Assembly (NCBI RefSeq): GCF_963678635.1
Contig: NC_087066.1
Span: 7,407,954-7,471,953 of the forward strand
DNA from: Symsagittifera roscoffensis
Lineage: Eukaryota; Xenacoelomorpha; Acoela; Convolutidae
DNA length: 64,000 nucleotides
Reading direction: 5' to 3'
Shown here: positions 23,572-35,077 of the stretch, one piece after another
Position numbering within the stretch: position 1 is the first letter of the stretch
How the letters are laid out: each line of letters begins with the position of its first letter
Translations under genes and position numbers: made by a program
The notes under the pieces: generated by a model
The model's database searches: none
Seen by the model: the letters and a program-made list of their open reading frames with translations, nothing else
Told to the model about the DNA's origin: nothing

Positions 23572-24345
23572 TAAAATTCTATTTTTATTATGACGTTCGT
23601 AGAAAAAGATGAAACCTTGTGCTGTGCTCGTGCTGGTTTTTATTCAGACCAATTTCGATTTCAAACTAGACAATTTTGACGAGAATTTTCGATATCATAT
23701 AAATGGTAGTGATGCTGTGAGGTCAAAATTCAACAAATACTTTACCTGTGATCATTTTTCATAAATTTATCGATTTTTGAAAGAGGCCAATTTAGCCAAG
23801 TTGGGATAATTATTGCGCAATATAATTCGTGTCATTTATAAAATGAAGAAAAAAGTGTACAAAAAAAACAGAAATCACAAAAATTTCAACTTTTTCCGAC
23901 CATTTATCAGTTTTTGACAGAAAACGTTTTCATCGACTTTAAGCAGCAGTCTGAACACTCAGGACTTCGCCCCGATAAGAGCACTCTTGTTTCGTTTTCT
24001 TGCCTTCTAGTCTAATCCGAAAGCTAATCCGTAACCTTCACTAATTTTTCAAAATGCTGCAAACCTTTTTTCAACTATCTATAAATTCAGAAGACAACAC
24101 TCATAGATGAGCATAAAAAGAAACCAAATCCATGTGTTATGAACACAGAATTCTGCAAACAACCTTTTCTAGCACGTGACCTTGAGATAAAGAAAAAAAA
24201 ACAGGAATAAATATAAGCAAGTTTCAATGCTTAGCAATTAAAAAACAGATTATCAATTCTTCGTTTCCTTTTATATTCAGTTTTTCAAAAATGTTATGAT
24301 GTTTTTCACTTTAGTTTTATCTTTTTTCAACTAAATCTGTTTCAG
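23572..24345 (+). other. Non-coding DNA, probable iGluR intron
   Basis: AT-rich sequence between the end of the array and the first visible receptor exon. It ends in a good 3' splice site (pyrimidine-rich stretch then TTTCAG at 24340-24345). I see no gene or repeat in it. Confidence 0.6.
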
Positions 24346-24449
24346 GCAGTGAACTGTGAGTACATGACAGTGGGGAAGCCTTTTCTGAAGAAGGGCTATG
24401 GGATAGCAGTGCAGAAGGGGACCATTCTCAGGGAGGAGATATCCAAGAG
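24346..24449 (+). CDS. Ionotropic glutamate receptor, S2-lobe exon
   Basis: First visible exon of a ligand-gated cation channel subunit. Acceptor TTTCAG ends at 24345; donor GT is at 24450-24451; length 104 bp. It encodes the segment that opens with VNCEYMTVG and continues through KGYGIAVQKG to EEISK. This is the S2 ligand-binding region just before the last helix, including the first cysteine of the conserved S2 disulfide. Phase runs on correctly into 28063, 28500 and 49388, giving one frame of 1050 bases. Earlier exons (amino-terminal domain, S1, M1-M3) are not in the window and must lie left, perhaps beyond the tandem array. The subtype (AMPA/kainate, delta or NMDA-like) cannot be settled from this fragment. 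Confidence 0.85.
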
Positions 24450-27400
24450 GTCAGAAACACTTCCAATTTCTATGTAGTTTATTTTTCTATGGTTTCCTAC
24501 GAGATTTCCTACAAAATCCTAGTTGATTTTATTAAGTTGGTGTCTGGTGAACAAATTGTTTGCTCTAAAAAGAATTGCAATAAATCTTTTGGTAGCTAAG
24601 TTTTAAATTTATTCAAATGCAAAGCGTAAATTAATTCAAATACAAGCAGTGATTCGCAGCTCATTTGGCTCAGAAGTAGCACTCCGCATACTTGAGACGG
24701 TATAGACTGGAGTTCGGCCAGAATCTAGTCCACATTCTGCAAATTGGAAAGTTTTTCTGCTGCTTAAAATTCAATGTTTTCGGATTATTTTTCTCTGCTA
24801 GTCCTTGTTTTTGCTGTGTGATCTCTTTTGACTCAATGTGATTGTCAAATCGGTGGTTCAAAAAGTTGTCTACGGCATCAATTGAGAGAAATAAAAACAG
24901 CAGACGATCACCTTACAATTGCGCACATTCACCGAACTTAATTAATATAATCATCAGAACAGTTCCTTTTATAAACTATTTTCGCCCATTTGAACTTTTT
25001 TTTGAATATTTAAGAAAAATAATTTTAGTAGCTGTCACGGAAACAACAGTTGGCTCAGATTATACAAACTTTACTATTAAAGAACGCCGTTTTATTTTTT
25101 CCGATGATTTAGATAAACGAATGCCGAGCTTTTTTGCCATAGCTGTTTGGGGTAAATCTAATTTTAACGCAATCTGGTTTTTGGCAAGTTTTTTGCACTT
25201 AGTCCTTAAATATGAAGGAGGAGAGTCTTTTGTTTTAACCATCGGAAACTAATACGAGTCAAAGAACGTAGTATTACTCTCATATGGCTCGCAATGAATT
25301 TTTTTTTTCAGGAGTTTGATGATGTTCCAATTTGTTTTTTTTTGGCGATTAGATTTTTTTTTCTTTATAAGTTCAATTCAGTCCAAATTTTAAAAGGTAC
25401 GTAAACTTCACAAAATCGAACAGCAACAGTGGGAATATCACAAAAAACGTGATTGAATTTTATCTCAAAAATGGATTGCAGCTCTCAGATTTACCCGCGA
25501 AGTAAAAACTTAAATTAATGATCCATTTTTTTTTCAACTTGATCTATTTTAAGAAAGAAGTGTCAATTATAACTTGTTTCTAAAATTCAGCGCTTCAAGG
25601 CAATAAACGTTTTTGAAATTTTAAAAGTGAAGTTTTTTAAAACAAAACAAGACTTCTCGTATATCAGGGCAAAGCTGTGGAATGTTCGGAATGTTCCTTA
25701 ATTCATAGCGAATAGCTTTTGGGATAAGAAAATATTGAAATCTATAAACTTTGGACAATATCAAAGGGTAAATTTTTGAATCGTACGTAATTAATACGCC
25801 CAATTAGCTAGCCTCAATTCAATTTGGAACGATTTTGTTGTGCGGGATAATTCGCCACGCATAAATAATTCGCGTTACGCTCTCAGCATTACGAATAAAC
25901 TTTTTAAAGCGCACCTAATTTAGTCCAGAACATGGCCAATTTGGCAATTTTCAAACCCCCAGAACTTCACAAAAAATAATTGGAGGTTAAATTTATTTTT
26001 AATTTTGAACTCAGGAAGTTGATATCTTGAATGAGGTATAACAAAACTTTTGGCGAAAACTTTTATTGAATGAAAAAAACACCAGGAGCATAAATATTCC
26101 GTTTTCTTGGGAAGCCGGAATTACAAGTCAAAATTATCTTCTCTTTTACAAAGGTTCATTCGCTCTTTTTCCACTGTCTATATGATTGTTTTGCCTTATT
26201 TCGTCCTAGCTCATATAACACTGAAAGTTCATTGCGCGTCAATCGTCTGAAAATGGCAAAAGTGAGAATTCTCCAAACCTCATAGCTTCACGTTAGGGAA
26301 TAAAAAAATGCTCGTATCAGGCCGAGGTCCTGATTGTTCCGACTGCTTTTTAAAGTCTATAGAGCAGTAATAAATTGAAAAAAATAAGTGTAACAAAAAA
26401 GTTATTGTACACCATATAAAGTACAAAATGATTAATTTCGCTCCTAGTAACAAATCAATTATGGCAAGTACGCTTCCCACGACCAATTTGAAACAATTTC
26501 CAAGACGGATCACATCTCCGCTTACGCGTTAATAGCGCGAAATATATCGAGCGTTAACTGTCCCAAATTGGCCAAAATGGCAATCTCTAAACCCCATAAC
26601 TTTACAAAAACTCATCATCACAGGTGAAATATTTCTTCAAGTTTAGGCCCAAGACAACAAGATTTTATGTATAATATAAAAAATTTCCTCAAAATTGGCT
26701 AGTTAAAAAGTGGAAATTTGTCTGAAGAAAAAAAAGCCACCCGAGTAAAAATATTCCGTTATTACGTTACGAACAATCGAAAACTCTTCTAAAAATAGAG
26801 TTCAAAAACCCAATTTTTTTAGAGCGCATGTCTAAGCTCTGACAGAATCGTTAAAGAGAAAAGTCCAAAACGACCCGTTTAACAACTACTACCTCAAGCA
26901 TGAACATTCCACTCCTTTTTTCGAATAATGGATCAAAAAGTCGGAGTAAGTTTAGAATAACCTAGAAAAGGCAAAATTTTGCAATGTTACAGGCGCCTTT
27001 CTCAACTAACCAGTCTTTGAACCGTTTTTTTGTGATAGTTCAAAGCATTTTTGTTAGCAGCATGCTTAAATAATGAATGGAGATACAAAACAAATTATGT
27101 CTCAACCAGCCCCCCCTCGCAGGGATTCGACCCCTGCCAACTCTATTTTGAGAAATCATGTTTGGTGACGGAACCTTAAGATTTTCCAAAGGTGCCTTCG
27201 ACGCCATCATAAACTGATTTTGAGAGGGGAGCGCGCGCAGAAAAAAACGAACTTTTTTTGGTCAAAAATTTCTAAAAAGTGCCTAAAAACGCTTTTTTTG
27301 GCGTTATTTTTGTTTCAATATTTTGCCTGCGCCCCACATCCCGCCTCGAGAAAAATTATTTTGATAATCCCCCCTCGAGAAGATCCTAGATCCGCCCCTG

Positions 27401-28062
27401 GTCTGAACCCTAATTGTTTCCTTCTAATTTTTGGGTGATAATATTTTTTCAAAATTTTTTTGAATTAAATTGAGGAGAGAATCAATATTTTAGAAAAGCT
27501 CTAAATAAAAAAAAATTTGTTCATATTAACTCTTGGGACAATTTTTTATGCACAGCCAAACTTAGTACCATTTTTTAATAATAAAATTCGTTCAATTTTG
27601 TTGAAATCTGTATCTAATTTTAGTGAAATTTTTGAATCAATACGGGCTTAGCCTTGATACGAGCAGTTGTTTATTTATTTTTAAGATTGCTTGTGAGGGG
27701 GGTGGGGAAGGGGGTGGAAAAATTTAAAATGTTTTTTTTTCTCCTTTTTTATTACCATGCTAATTTTGGTACCGTAAATTACTGTGAATAGTTTAAGTAG
27801 GCTCTTTCTCCTCCCCCCACCTGCAGTTTTTTACTAGTAAAATTACTGATCACATTGTCCGATCGTTTTAAAATTTGAAATGCGGTCGAAAAAAGCTGTG
27901 CCAAACATATTTAGTCATCACAATTGACCTTGTAACACCACTCGCTACACCATAAAATTGATGGTCGTGTGAGGTGGGGGTGGAAAAGGTCAAAAATAAT
28001 CTTTAAGTAAACACATTTTTCGTGCGCCTTTCAGCTTCTTTTTCTAATTTGTTTGCATGTAG
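24450..28062 (+). other. iGluR intron with degraded repeats
   Basis: 3.6 kb intron with no gene. Two diverged copies of one sequence are visible at about 25928-26110 and 26565-26760; they share the order GGCCAATTTGGCAA, CAAACCCC and ATAAATATTCCGTT. A transposon end lies at 27240-27400. A tRNA T-arm-like stretch lies near 27117-27145, but nothing around it folds as tRNA. The open frame at 24842-25252 has no ATG and no recognisable domain. Confidence 0.5.
27240..27400 (+). repeat. hAT-like MITE end (copy 1)
   Basis: It ends at 27400 in GATCCGCCCCTG, preceded by CCCCCTCGAGAA. This matches, base for base over most positions, the ends at 49019-49049 and, inverted, 49059-49087. Upstream, GCCTAAAAACGC (27281) and TGCCTGCG (27324) match the same order at about 48845-48890. 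The CAGGGGCGG terminus is typical of hAT-type DNA transposons. Confidence 0.5.
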
Positions 28063-28184
28063 TATTCTGAAGTTGGAGGAGAGTGGGGTGATGGAGAAGC
28101 TGAGGAAGAAGTGGTTTGTGAGGAGCAACAGTCACTGTCAATCACAGCAGGACAGCACCTCCAACAACGACAGTGCCGCCAAAG
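28063..28184 (+). CDS. Ionotropic glutamate receptor, end of S2
   Basis: Exon of 122 bp between acceptor GCATGTAG (AG at 28061-28062) and donor GGTCAG (GT at 28185-28186). It completes a serine codon with the previous exon and encodes the ILKLEESGVMEKLRKKW helix, which is the characteristic end of the S2 lobe. A short linker with a cysteine (NSHC) follows, probably the partner of the cysteine in the preceding exon. The Ser/Asn/Gln-rich linker (QQDSTSNNDS) is longer than in most family members. It joins in phase to the M4 exon 315 bp downstream. Confidence 0.85.
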
Positions 28185-28499
28185 GTCAGTCCACGCCAAT
28201 CCCTAATGCTTGTACTTTTTTAGTCAACCAGCCCGGAGGTCCAACCCAGAGGTTAATTATTTAGACTGACAATGCCGCATATAACCAAACCAGCGCGTAG
28301 TAAGCTATGACTTACTTGCAAGAGCTAACTTTGCAAATTGCAGCGCAAGTAGATTCAAAAGACAGAAATTTGATGTTAATCTGAAATTAAAAAAAAAACT
28401 CGTATACTGTTAAGGTCTACACTTCGTACTGTCAGAATCAATTAAGGAAAACCAATGTGAGGTCTTTTTTCTTCTGAGATCAGTTTTTTCTTTTTTTAG

Positions 28500-28596
28500 G
28501 CATTGAGTTGTCAAATGTGGCTGGTATATTCTACGTCCTCATTTTTGGAACCCTTCTTGCGTTCCTGGTCGGAATAGCTGAAATATTCTGGCAAAG
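28500..28596 (+). CDS. Ionotropic glutamate receptor, M4 transmembrane exon
   Basis: Exon of 97 bp. The acceptor is a long T-run ending TTTAG (AG 28498-28499); donor GGTAAGT starts at 28597. It encodes IELSNVAGIFYVLIFG and then a strongly hydrophobic helix ending in EIFWQ, the M4 segment that packs against neighbouring subunits. The NVAGIF start of M4 matches the family's conserved N-(V/I/M)-(A/G)-G-(I/V)-F pattern. The next 43 bp lead to the target-site duplication of the 19.5 kb retroelement, so the element landed almost on the splice donor without destroying it. Confidence 0.88.
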
Positions 28597-28643
28597 GTAA
28601 GTCACACACTTTTGAACTTACAGGCATAAAACTAAGATTGCAT

Positions 28644-29053
28644 TGAGTTAGGACCGATGTGGTTAACTCATAGAGTAATTTCGGATAGGGTACACTGTTT
28701 GCTCGTCACGCTATCTTATTTTCGGCCGGATAGATTCGTGCAACTTCTTAGTCTAATACCGATCCTAATCTTACTCTTATACTATCTAGTCTCAGGTTGT
28801 TTAACTAGTCTCTGCTAGGCTCAATAGATCTAGGGTATACTGGTTTATTGCGGCTGCTGAAGTTCTCTTGGAGAGGCAACTAATTTCTAAGTTAAATTCA
28901 AATCTCTCTGGTGCTGAAATTACAAGTAATTTCAGCACTTACAAATAAGTGGGTTGTTAGTTAGATGAATCATGATTGGTTAATATTTAATACTTTACAG
29001 TGATAAAATATCTAATTTATCCAATCATAAAATATAGTTTAGATCAGGTTCCA
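28644..29053 (-). repeat. 3' LTR of the 19.5 kb element
   Basis: 410 bp, TGAGTTAG...GGTTCCA on the plus strand. A perfect 13 bp hairpin with a 2 nt loop (GTGCTGAAATTAC / GTAATTTCAGCAC) is at 28911-28938 and is conserved in the other LTR. The purine-rich stretch immediately above 29053 (minus strand GGATGGG next to the LTR) is a weak polypurine tract candidate. Confidence 0.92.
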
Positions 29054-30655
29054 CCCATCCGGGTTTTACAGAGTTTTTTAGAATTATCTTTCTGCAATTC
29101 AAAGGATGGATGATGGACGTTGGTATTTGGCGAACATCGTACTCTTGTCCGGTTTCTCTTGTTAGAGAAGTTCCAGGACGCTGGAGTGAGGGGCATCAAT
29201 CGTTGTGTCTTCTTATGATAACGATGGTGTTTCCCAATGAAATCAATCTGATTTCAGAATGGTTTGCTATGACGGGTTTTTCTGTTTTATGTAGAGAACT
29301 TCTTTTGTGTTCGACCTCGTCTGGGAATGGCGTGGAGATTGTGCGTGGAGGGAATGCCTTGTAACTCGGATCTGTACGTATACTTGAACATCGAGGTGGT
29401 CATTGGTCTAGTTCAATGAACTCCTTTTCTGCGAAGTTAAGTCGTACTCTAAATCCTATGAGTTTGTGATTGTGGACGGCATATCGGTTTGTGGTTGGCC
29501 ATTCTTTTTTAAGTGTAGTGGGGTCATTTTGTCTTTGGATGTTCGTCTTTGTTGTTGTGTGCTCATCTATATACTGCAAGGTATAGTTTACATTTTATAA
29601 AATTTTTATTAGTTCAGTTTTTAATTATGATTTTGGTTAGTTGTTTTCACAAAAGCATTTTGTTTTAGTTCGGTTATTTTGAAGAATTACTCACCCCTGA
29701 GTACCTCTTATTAAAAATAGAAGTGTGGTCACAAAGCGTGGATGTAGCGCGGTGGGTTAGGCCGGCTATAGAGCATGCTCAGGACGTTCTCTCTGGTGGG
29801 TTAGGCCAGGAGTGGGAGTATGATTTCGTGCGGTTTCTGTGAGAGGTCCTGTTATGTGATAACATTTTATGTTGGGTTTATGGTGGTGTTTCTTATGTTT
29901 CGTTGGTTGTGTCCTTTTTTTCAAAAATCAAATTGTTTTTGGTATGGGTTTGTCTTCCGACTTTTTTGTGTTTTATTATTTCTTTCTTAGACTTTATAAT
30001 AGTCTTCAAAAGAATAAATTATCCAGTTTTAAACTGGGTTAATCCGGTTTGGGTACCGTTGGTTTTCTTTTCTTAGTCATGCTGTTATTCTATGATTTGT
30101 GGTGTTTAGTAAGCTGCGTTGGTTAGTTTTGTTTAGTATATAATTCCTTTCCAACCGGGCTAAAGGAAAGTTTGAAACTTGTTATCGCGTGTTAGAGTTG
30201 TTGAGTGTGAAAGCTTGAAACTGAAATTCATTATTTAAACAATTCTTCGTGGGCGAGCTGTGCGAGTTTGGATAGAATTCTTGTGCGAGTGAATGAAAAT
30301 ATCAAAAGGTTAGTACTGCATTTTCATTTTATCAATTTACTACATAGAATTTTAATTTTACTGCTTGTTTTGGGGAAAAATTAATTTACAAATTTTCATT
30401 TTTTATGAAATTTACTGCTTTTGGGGAAACAGTTTATAAATCAATTTACTACATTTGGTATAAATTTATAGTTTATCTTGTGGAAAATATTAGTGAAGTG
30501 AAAAATTTTAACAAGTTTATTTTTTATTTTGCTTTTTTGTTTCTTCAGATGATCCTGGTATGGAGACTAAAGATCTAAATGAAACATGAGTAAAGAATGG
30601 TTAGTATTTATTTTAAATTTATTAGTGAAAAATATGTATAAATTATACTTACCTG
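29054..30655 (-). other. 3' untranslated stretch of the 19.5 kb element
   Basis: 1.6 kb between the last ORF and the 3' LTR. No minus-strand frame of note. GTGGGTTAGGCC occurs twice (about 29752 and 29798). The plus-strand open frame 29110-29364 has no recognisable domain and lacks a partner on the coding strand. I see nothing else here. Confidence 0.5.
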
Positions 30656-32464
30656 TTAGTCGTCGGGGAAAAAACCGTGGGGGAAGATGTCGTGTATTAT
30701 GTCGGAGTTTGTTAGTAATTTTGCTAGTATGCGAATGATGTTTTTAGTTTGAAGCAGTGGCCAAAGCAATTGAAGTGCTTTAATAGTTTTTAGTTCTTCA
30801 GTGCCAACTGCAAACTCATAAGGTGTGTTTTGATTGAGGTTATATAATTTGTGATTGTATTTAGTGTTGTGGATGAATTCTAATATTGGGATTTCTATAG
30901 GTTGAATAAATTCATGTGGGATAAGGAAGGGTCTGGATTCTTCTGCGTTAAAGGTCTTCGTGATGGGACAAAATATATACATTTGGGTTATGGGATCATA
31001 ATTGCGGAGGATACCGTGAAGGTTAGTATCTTTGATGCAATATGTGAAATTAAGAAAAAATGGTGAAGTGTATTTAGAGTTAAGAAACTGAAAACGGTGG
31101 TGTGGTTGTCTTGATGGAGTGTGTAGGTCAAAATGATTTTGTATAAAGCGATAATATGTATATGTGTGGGTTTGTTTAGTGCGTAACATAATGTCGTGTG
31201 AGCAGTGCAAATCGCGTTCATGTGGTGCAAGGAAGTGGAAGGTTAGTGAAAATAATTGAAATTTTTCTTTAAAACTTTCGTAAGCTTGCATGTCGGTTAG
31301 TGCCTCAGAAATGATGTGGTCAAATTTTCGATCAAATATATTGAGTGTAAATACATATGGTGTTTTGATGAAGAATTTTTCTGTTAGTTGTGGGTTAGCG
31401 AAGCGATCATCATCTAAAAATTGGTCTTGGTTAGTTCGTATGATGTTATGATCGTAATATTCTAGCGTAAATTCGTTAGCTCGGGGTGCAGTGAATGTTT
31501 TTAGTGATTTTTTATATCCTATATAAGTAAATTGTCTATGTGTTAGTGGTGTGGTGAGTCGATATAGCATATCTTGATTTCTTTCTATATCGTCATGAGT
31601 ATTAGATAATGGTAGGAAAAGGGGATTAGTAAAATGATAATATGATGTCCAATGAAGTGTAGGCATTAAAACATGTTCATCTACAAAGCTACGTGTGTCG
31701 TTAGTGTCATGAGGGGTGTTTAAAGTATATTGTGGAAATGAAGGTAAGGTGGTTGCTAGAAAATCGTTCGTGTTAGTCTGATGTGGATGATTAATGTATT
31801 CACGGGCTGTTCCTGGTTTGGTTGGGAATGGATGGTTTGGGAATTTTCTTTTAAAGGTGCGATAAGCTCTATTAGTGCTTTTTGATGATTCGGTGGAAGT
31901 GGATGATTGTGCTAATGATGCAGAATAAGCTGAAGAGGGTGTAGGGGTAGGTGGGTTTGAGGATTCTATTGTGGAAGAAATCTGATTTATAGTGGGGGTG
32001 TTAGGGTGTAATAGTTGTTGTTGTAGGGTGATAAAATTATCGAGTTCTTGGGAGACTTGGGGAATATCTGGAGAATTGGATGATCGGTCTGAATGAAATG
32101 AAGAGTAGGTTGGGGTGACTTGTGAAGCATAAGAGGGTGTAGAAATGGATGGGAGTGGGTTATTTGGTGGGATTGGTTGAAAAGGGGGTTTTGAAAAAAT
32201 TGAGGAGTTGGTTTGAAAATTATTGGATGGAGATGGTTCAGAGTCTGCAAATTCATCAGGGGTTTCAATATTAGGGTTATTGAGTTGTGAAATGGAGTAT
32301 AAAACTGAAATATTTGAATTAGTGTCTGAATTCATGCCTGATGTTATTTTACTAGTTGGGAAATCGGTTGGCGGGAAAGCAAAAAGTGGAATTATTGTAA
32401 TTGGAGTGTTGAGGTTGGTTGGATGGGAATTTGAGCGGTGTAGGGATCCAAGTTGTCGGCTCAT
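30656..32464 (-). CDS. Intact 602-aa ORF downstream of env, unknown family
   Basis: Longest uninterrupted frame near the 3' end of the element. ATG at 32464-32462 overlaps the stop of the preceding envelope frame as ATGA (32461-32464); the frame ends at 30656. Residues 1 to about 210 are low-complexity and rich in Ser, Pro, Thr and Asn. The remaining roughly 390 residues look like a folded domain rich in His, Tyr and Phe with scattered Cys. No signal peptide, obvious membrane helix, zinc knuckle or polymerase motif is visible. A gene 3' of env is rare in Ty3-like elements; in complex retroviruses this slot holds regulatory proteins. It has no stop codon, while gag, pol and env are broken, which hints at longer selection or chance. 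The family is unrecognised. Confidence 0.65.
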   Translation of the reverse strand: MSRQLGSLHRSNSHPTNLNTPITIIPLFAFPPTDFPTSKITSGMNSDTNSNISVLYSISQLNNPNIETPDEFADSEPSPSNNFQTNSSIFSKPPFQPIPPNNPLPSISTPSYASQVTPTYSSFHSDRSSNSPDIPQVSQELDNFITLQQQLLHPNTPTINQISSTIESSNPPTPTPSSAYSASLAQSSTSTESSKSTNRAYRTFKRKFPNHPFPTKPGTAREYINHPHQTNTNDFLATTLPSFPQYTLNTPHDTNDTRSFVDEHVLMPTLHWTSYYHFTNPLFLPLSNTHDDIERNQDMLYRLTTPLTHRQFTYIGYKKSLKTFTAPRANEFTLEYYDHNIIRTNQDQFLDDDRFANPQLTEKFFIKTPYVFTLNIFDRKFDHIISEALTDMQAYESFKEKFQLFSLTFHFLAPHERDLHCSHDIMLRTKQTHTYTYYRFIQNHFDLHTPSRQPHHRFQFLNSKYTSPFFLNFTYCIKDTNLHGILRNYDPITQMYIFCPITKTFNAEESRPFLIPHEFIQPIEIPILEFIHNTKYNHKLYNLNQNTPYEFAVGTEELKTIKALQLLWPLLQTKNIIRILAKLLTNSDIIHDIFPHGFFPDD

Positions 32465-33075
32465 CGTGGGCTAAAAAAATTATTATTTTGAGACTGAAAA
32501 GCGGTGGTATGGGGTTGTTCGATAATTTGTTCGTATGTATTTTCATCTTGTGATTGATGTGTCATTATATGTTGTATGGGACTTTGCGATTTGTTTGGTC
32601 TAAAATTTGGATTATGTGTTATTGCTAAATTGCGAAAATTTTGAGGGACTAGGGATAATGGATGGTTATGTGGTAGGGGTGGCAACTGTGGTGCTGTAGG
32701 CGTTATTTCTATATTATTATGTTCTTCGTTCTGTCTTGTCGCTATTTTTGTGTTATATTCTTTTATTTGTGCGTCTAAAAGAATTTTGTTTATTGATGAT
32801 GAAAAAATTCCAAAAAATCCTGCAAATAGTATGCGTGCTACACTTGCTTGTCTATTTACTTGTGTGTGTATAGCGCATGTATTATAGATTCCTTTTAAAA
32901 GTGAAAAAAGAAATCCTATAAAGTTAAACATTGCGTATAAAATAGTTAATTTTTCTAAGATGTAATAGGGCCATCCTAGAAAATCAAGAATTTCATTTTT
33001 TAGTGTAACAAAGCTAAAAATATTTATAGGTGAGATATCTTGTGGTCGGTATTTTTCACCGTTTAGATATATATA
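32461..33075 (-). pseudogene. env: Envelope C-terminal part with membrane anchor, out of frame
   Basis: This frame is open from 33171 to TGA at 32463-32461. Its useful part begins at the AT dinucleotide run 33067-33079, where the upstream envelope frame ends 20 bp later. It encodes a hydrophobic segment (about residues 65-98 of the frame, containing FNFIGFLFSLL), a second hydrophobic stretch (ILFAGFFGIF), and a Pro/His/Asn-rich tail. This is the expected anchor and cytoplasmic tail of the glycoprotein encoded upstream. A length change in the AT run explains why the two parts are now in different frames. The stop overlaps the ATG of the 602-codon ORF. Confidence 0.65.
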
Positions 33076-35077
33076 TATAGTCTTTAATGTCTTTAAAATA
33101 TCCGCTATAATCTTGTGTATAGATATCTGCAAATCCTGCTGTTTCGGCAAGTTTGCGTAAGTTTTGATCAATTGATTGTCTTTGTATAGTGTCCATTTGT
33201 GTTAATAATTCTTGGAATTGTTGTGTTCTAATGCGATGTTGGATATCGGATTTTGAATATATTCCAATTGATTGTAAATCGATATTTGGGTTTCGAGCAA
33301 TAGCTCTAATGCTTTCAGGTGAAAAATTTTTGATTGATTGCATTAATGTGGGGTATGGGGTAAGAAGGTAATATATATCTTCATCAGGGTTCAGTTGTAC
33401 TACATTGTGGCTATTTTCTGATCCACATGGGACTGCGGTATCCCAGAAATAGGTTCGTCTTGAAAGTGTGTTAACGAAATGTACTTTATTCTTATAAAAG
33501 ATAGGGATTCTTTTATAGCATCGTTTATCTTCAAAAACATATAGTGGTGATACATTTTTGGTACAGGTATAAAACCATAAAATGTTTCCTTCGTAGTCTA
33601 AAAAATTTGATCTATTTCCTGATAGTAAATATCCTGCGTAGGGTATTTTTAATACTGCTAGTGCAAGTGATTGTAGGATTTGTGTCCGTTCTAATTCGCA
33701 TAGTTGGTGAAGTGTTTCTAATTCAGAGAGTGACATTTCCTGAAAAAATCGGCTAATGGTGTAGTCTAATTTCATATCTAAGTGAATATCATAGTGGATA
33801 TTACCAAAATAAGAATTATTCATTAGTGATAGTTCTTGTAAAGGTGTGCTTCTAGTGTCATGGGGCTTTAGATGTCCACCTGGTTGACCATTACTTTTTT
33901 GAAAATTAACTGGTATATATGATGTTCCTTCGTTTAGAGGATGACCTGTGGCATAAGGGTCAGTTTTTATTTTTCCAGTGGTCATGTCGAAACCTTTTTC
34001 GTATTCAACTAATATTTCAGAATATTGTGTTTTGTAAAATGAGTTTCTGTATTTGCATGCAAGTTCTGTTTCTTGATATATTTGAAAACGTGTCAATTTA
34101 TTTTCTATATTGTGGATGTTTCTAAAATCAGTACTTTGTTTTCGTGATGGATTTACTTGTTCATATGGAATTGATTGAATGAAATATTTCTCGTGAAATT
34201 TTATCATTCGAGCGTGTATTTTTGCTACTTGAAATGTTGTACATGTATCTTCGGGAAACCAAACAATTGTTGCTTGTGTTCGTGTTGTAGGGTCACAATA
34301 GCCTTGATCGTTTTCACAAGGTAATCTAATTCCTTGATAGATCATTGTGTTGTCTGATAAATCTCGTGTGAGTTGTATTTTTTCGAGTTGTATTTTCCAA
34401 TCGAAAAACATTATTTCTTGATATCCTTTATTTTTTGTGTCTGCTTTGCAGTTTGATGGGTTATTTATACCAATGTGTGGTATCCAGTGTTTATCGTGTA
34501 TGTCATAAGTTAATCTTCCGTATGGGTGTTTTTCATCTAGTTTTATATGTCCTTGATATCTTTCAAGTTCTGCTTGATGTACAGAATCTGAAAAAACTTG
34601 GAAATATACTAATTTTCTGTCGGTGTTTTTATTTCTTGTGATATTTAGTCTGAGTAACTCGTTTTTACAATCTTCGGGATTGAGATGTAAAAGTCGTTCG
34701 ATATTACTCTGGTAGAATGATTCGTGGTCAAGTCGGTTTTTATTTCCATTTGAGACTTGTGAACAATGTACTTTCTTTTCGGAAAATGTTGCTGTGAATT
34801 TGTATCCTATAACTGTTGTTGCTCGGGCTTTTGAATAGAGTGTCGCTATTACATTTGTAGTTTCTTTAGCTTGTGGTTCTGTTTCGCATTGTGATACTTG
34901 ATTTATTGCATATTTGTGTAGTGTTTTTTGTTCATTTTCTTCACAATCGTAATGTGTTACTAATAAGTCTTGGGGTCCTGTGCGGGGAGAAGGATTTATA
35001 TTCTGATCGGAAATTACTAGAGAAAAGAGTTGGAGAAAAATTAATATTTTTAGAATATACATGTGCATGATAATCAT
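33056..35077 (-). pseudogene. env: Envelope-like surface glycoprotein, truncated before its anchor
   Basis: 673 codons from ATG 35077-35075, which overlaps an upstream stop as ATGA. It starts with a hydrophobic signal peptide (about residues 7-23). The ectodomain is Cys-rich with several N-glycosylation sequons (NIT, NNS, NRS, NVS, NFS). A conserved-looking distal block has cysteines around FYTCTKN and KRCYKRIP. No perfect furin site is seen. The frame ends at 33056 inside or just past an AT dinucleotide run, before any anchor; the anchor lies in the next frame. Signal peptide plus downstream anchor makes envelope function the best reading. The fusion-protein class is unresolved; invertebrate retroelements have captured env genes from several virus groups. 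The gene is broken in this copy. Confidence 0.7.

Noticed and set aside
24842-25252. 136-codon ORF in the iGluR intron
   Set aside because: No ATG, no domain and no splice signals that fit the receptor frame.
27117-27145. tRNA T-arm-like stretch
   Set aside because: One mismatch to the B box and no matching A box or stems nearby.
29110-29364. 84-codon plus-strand ORF near the 3' LTR
   Set aside because: Opposite strand to all element genes and no recognisable sequence.
33189-35070. Plus-strand ORFs opposite env
   Set aside because: Shadows of the minus-strand env frame; Phe/Leu-rich by composition.
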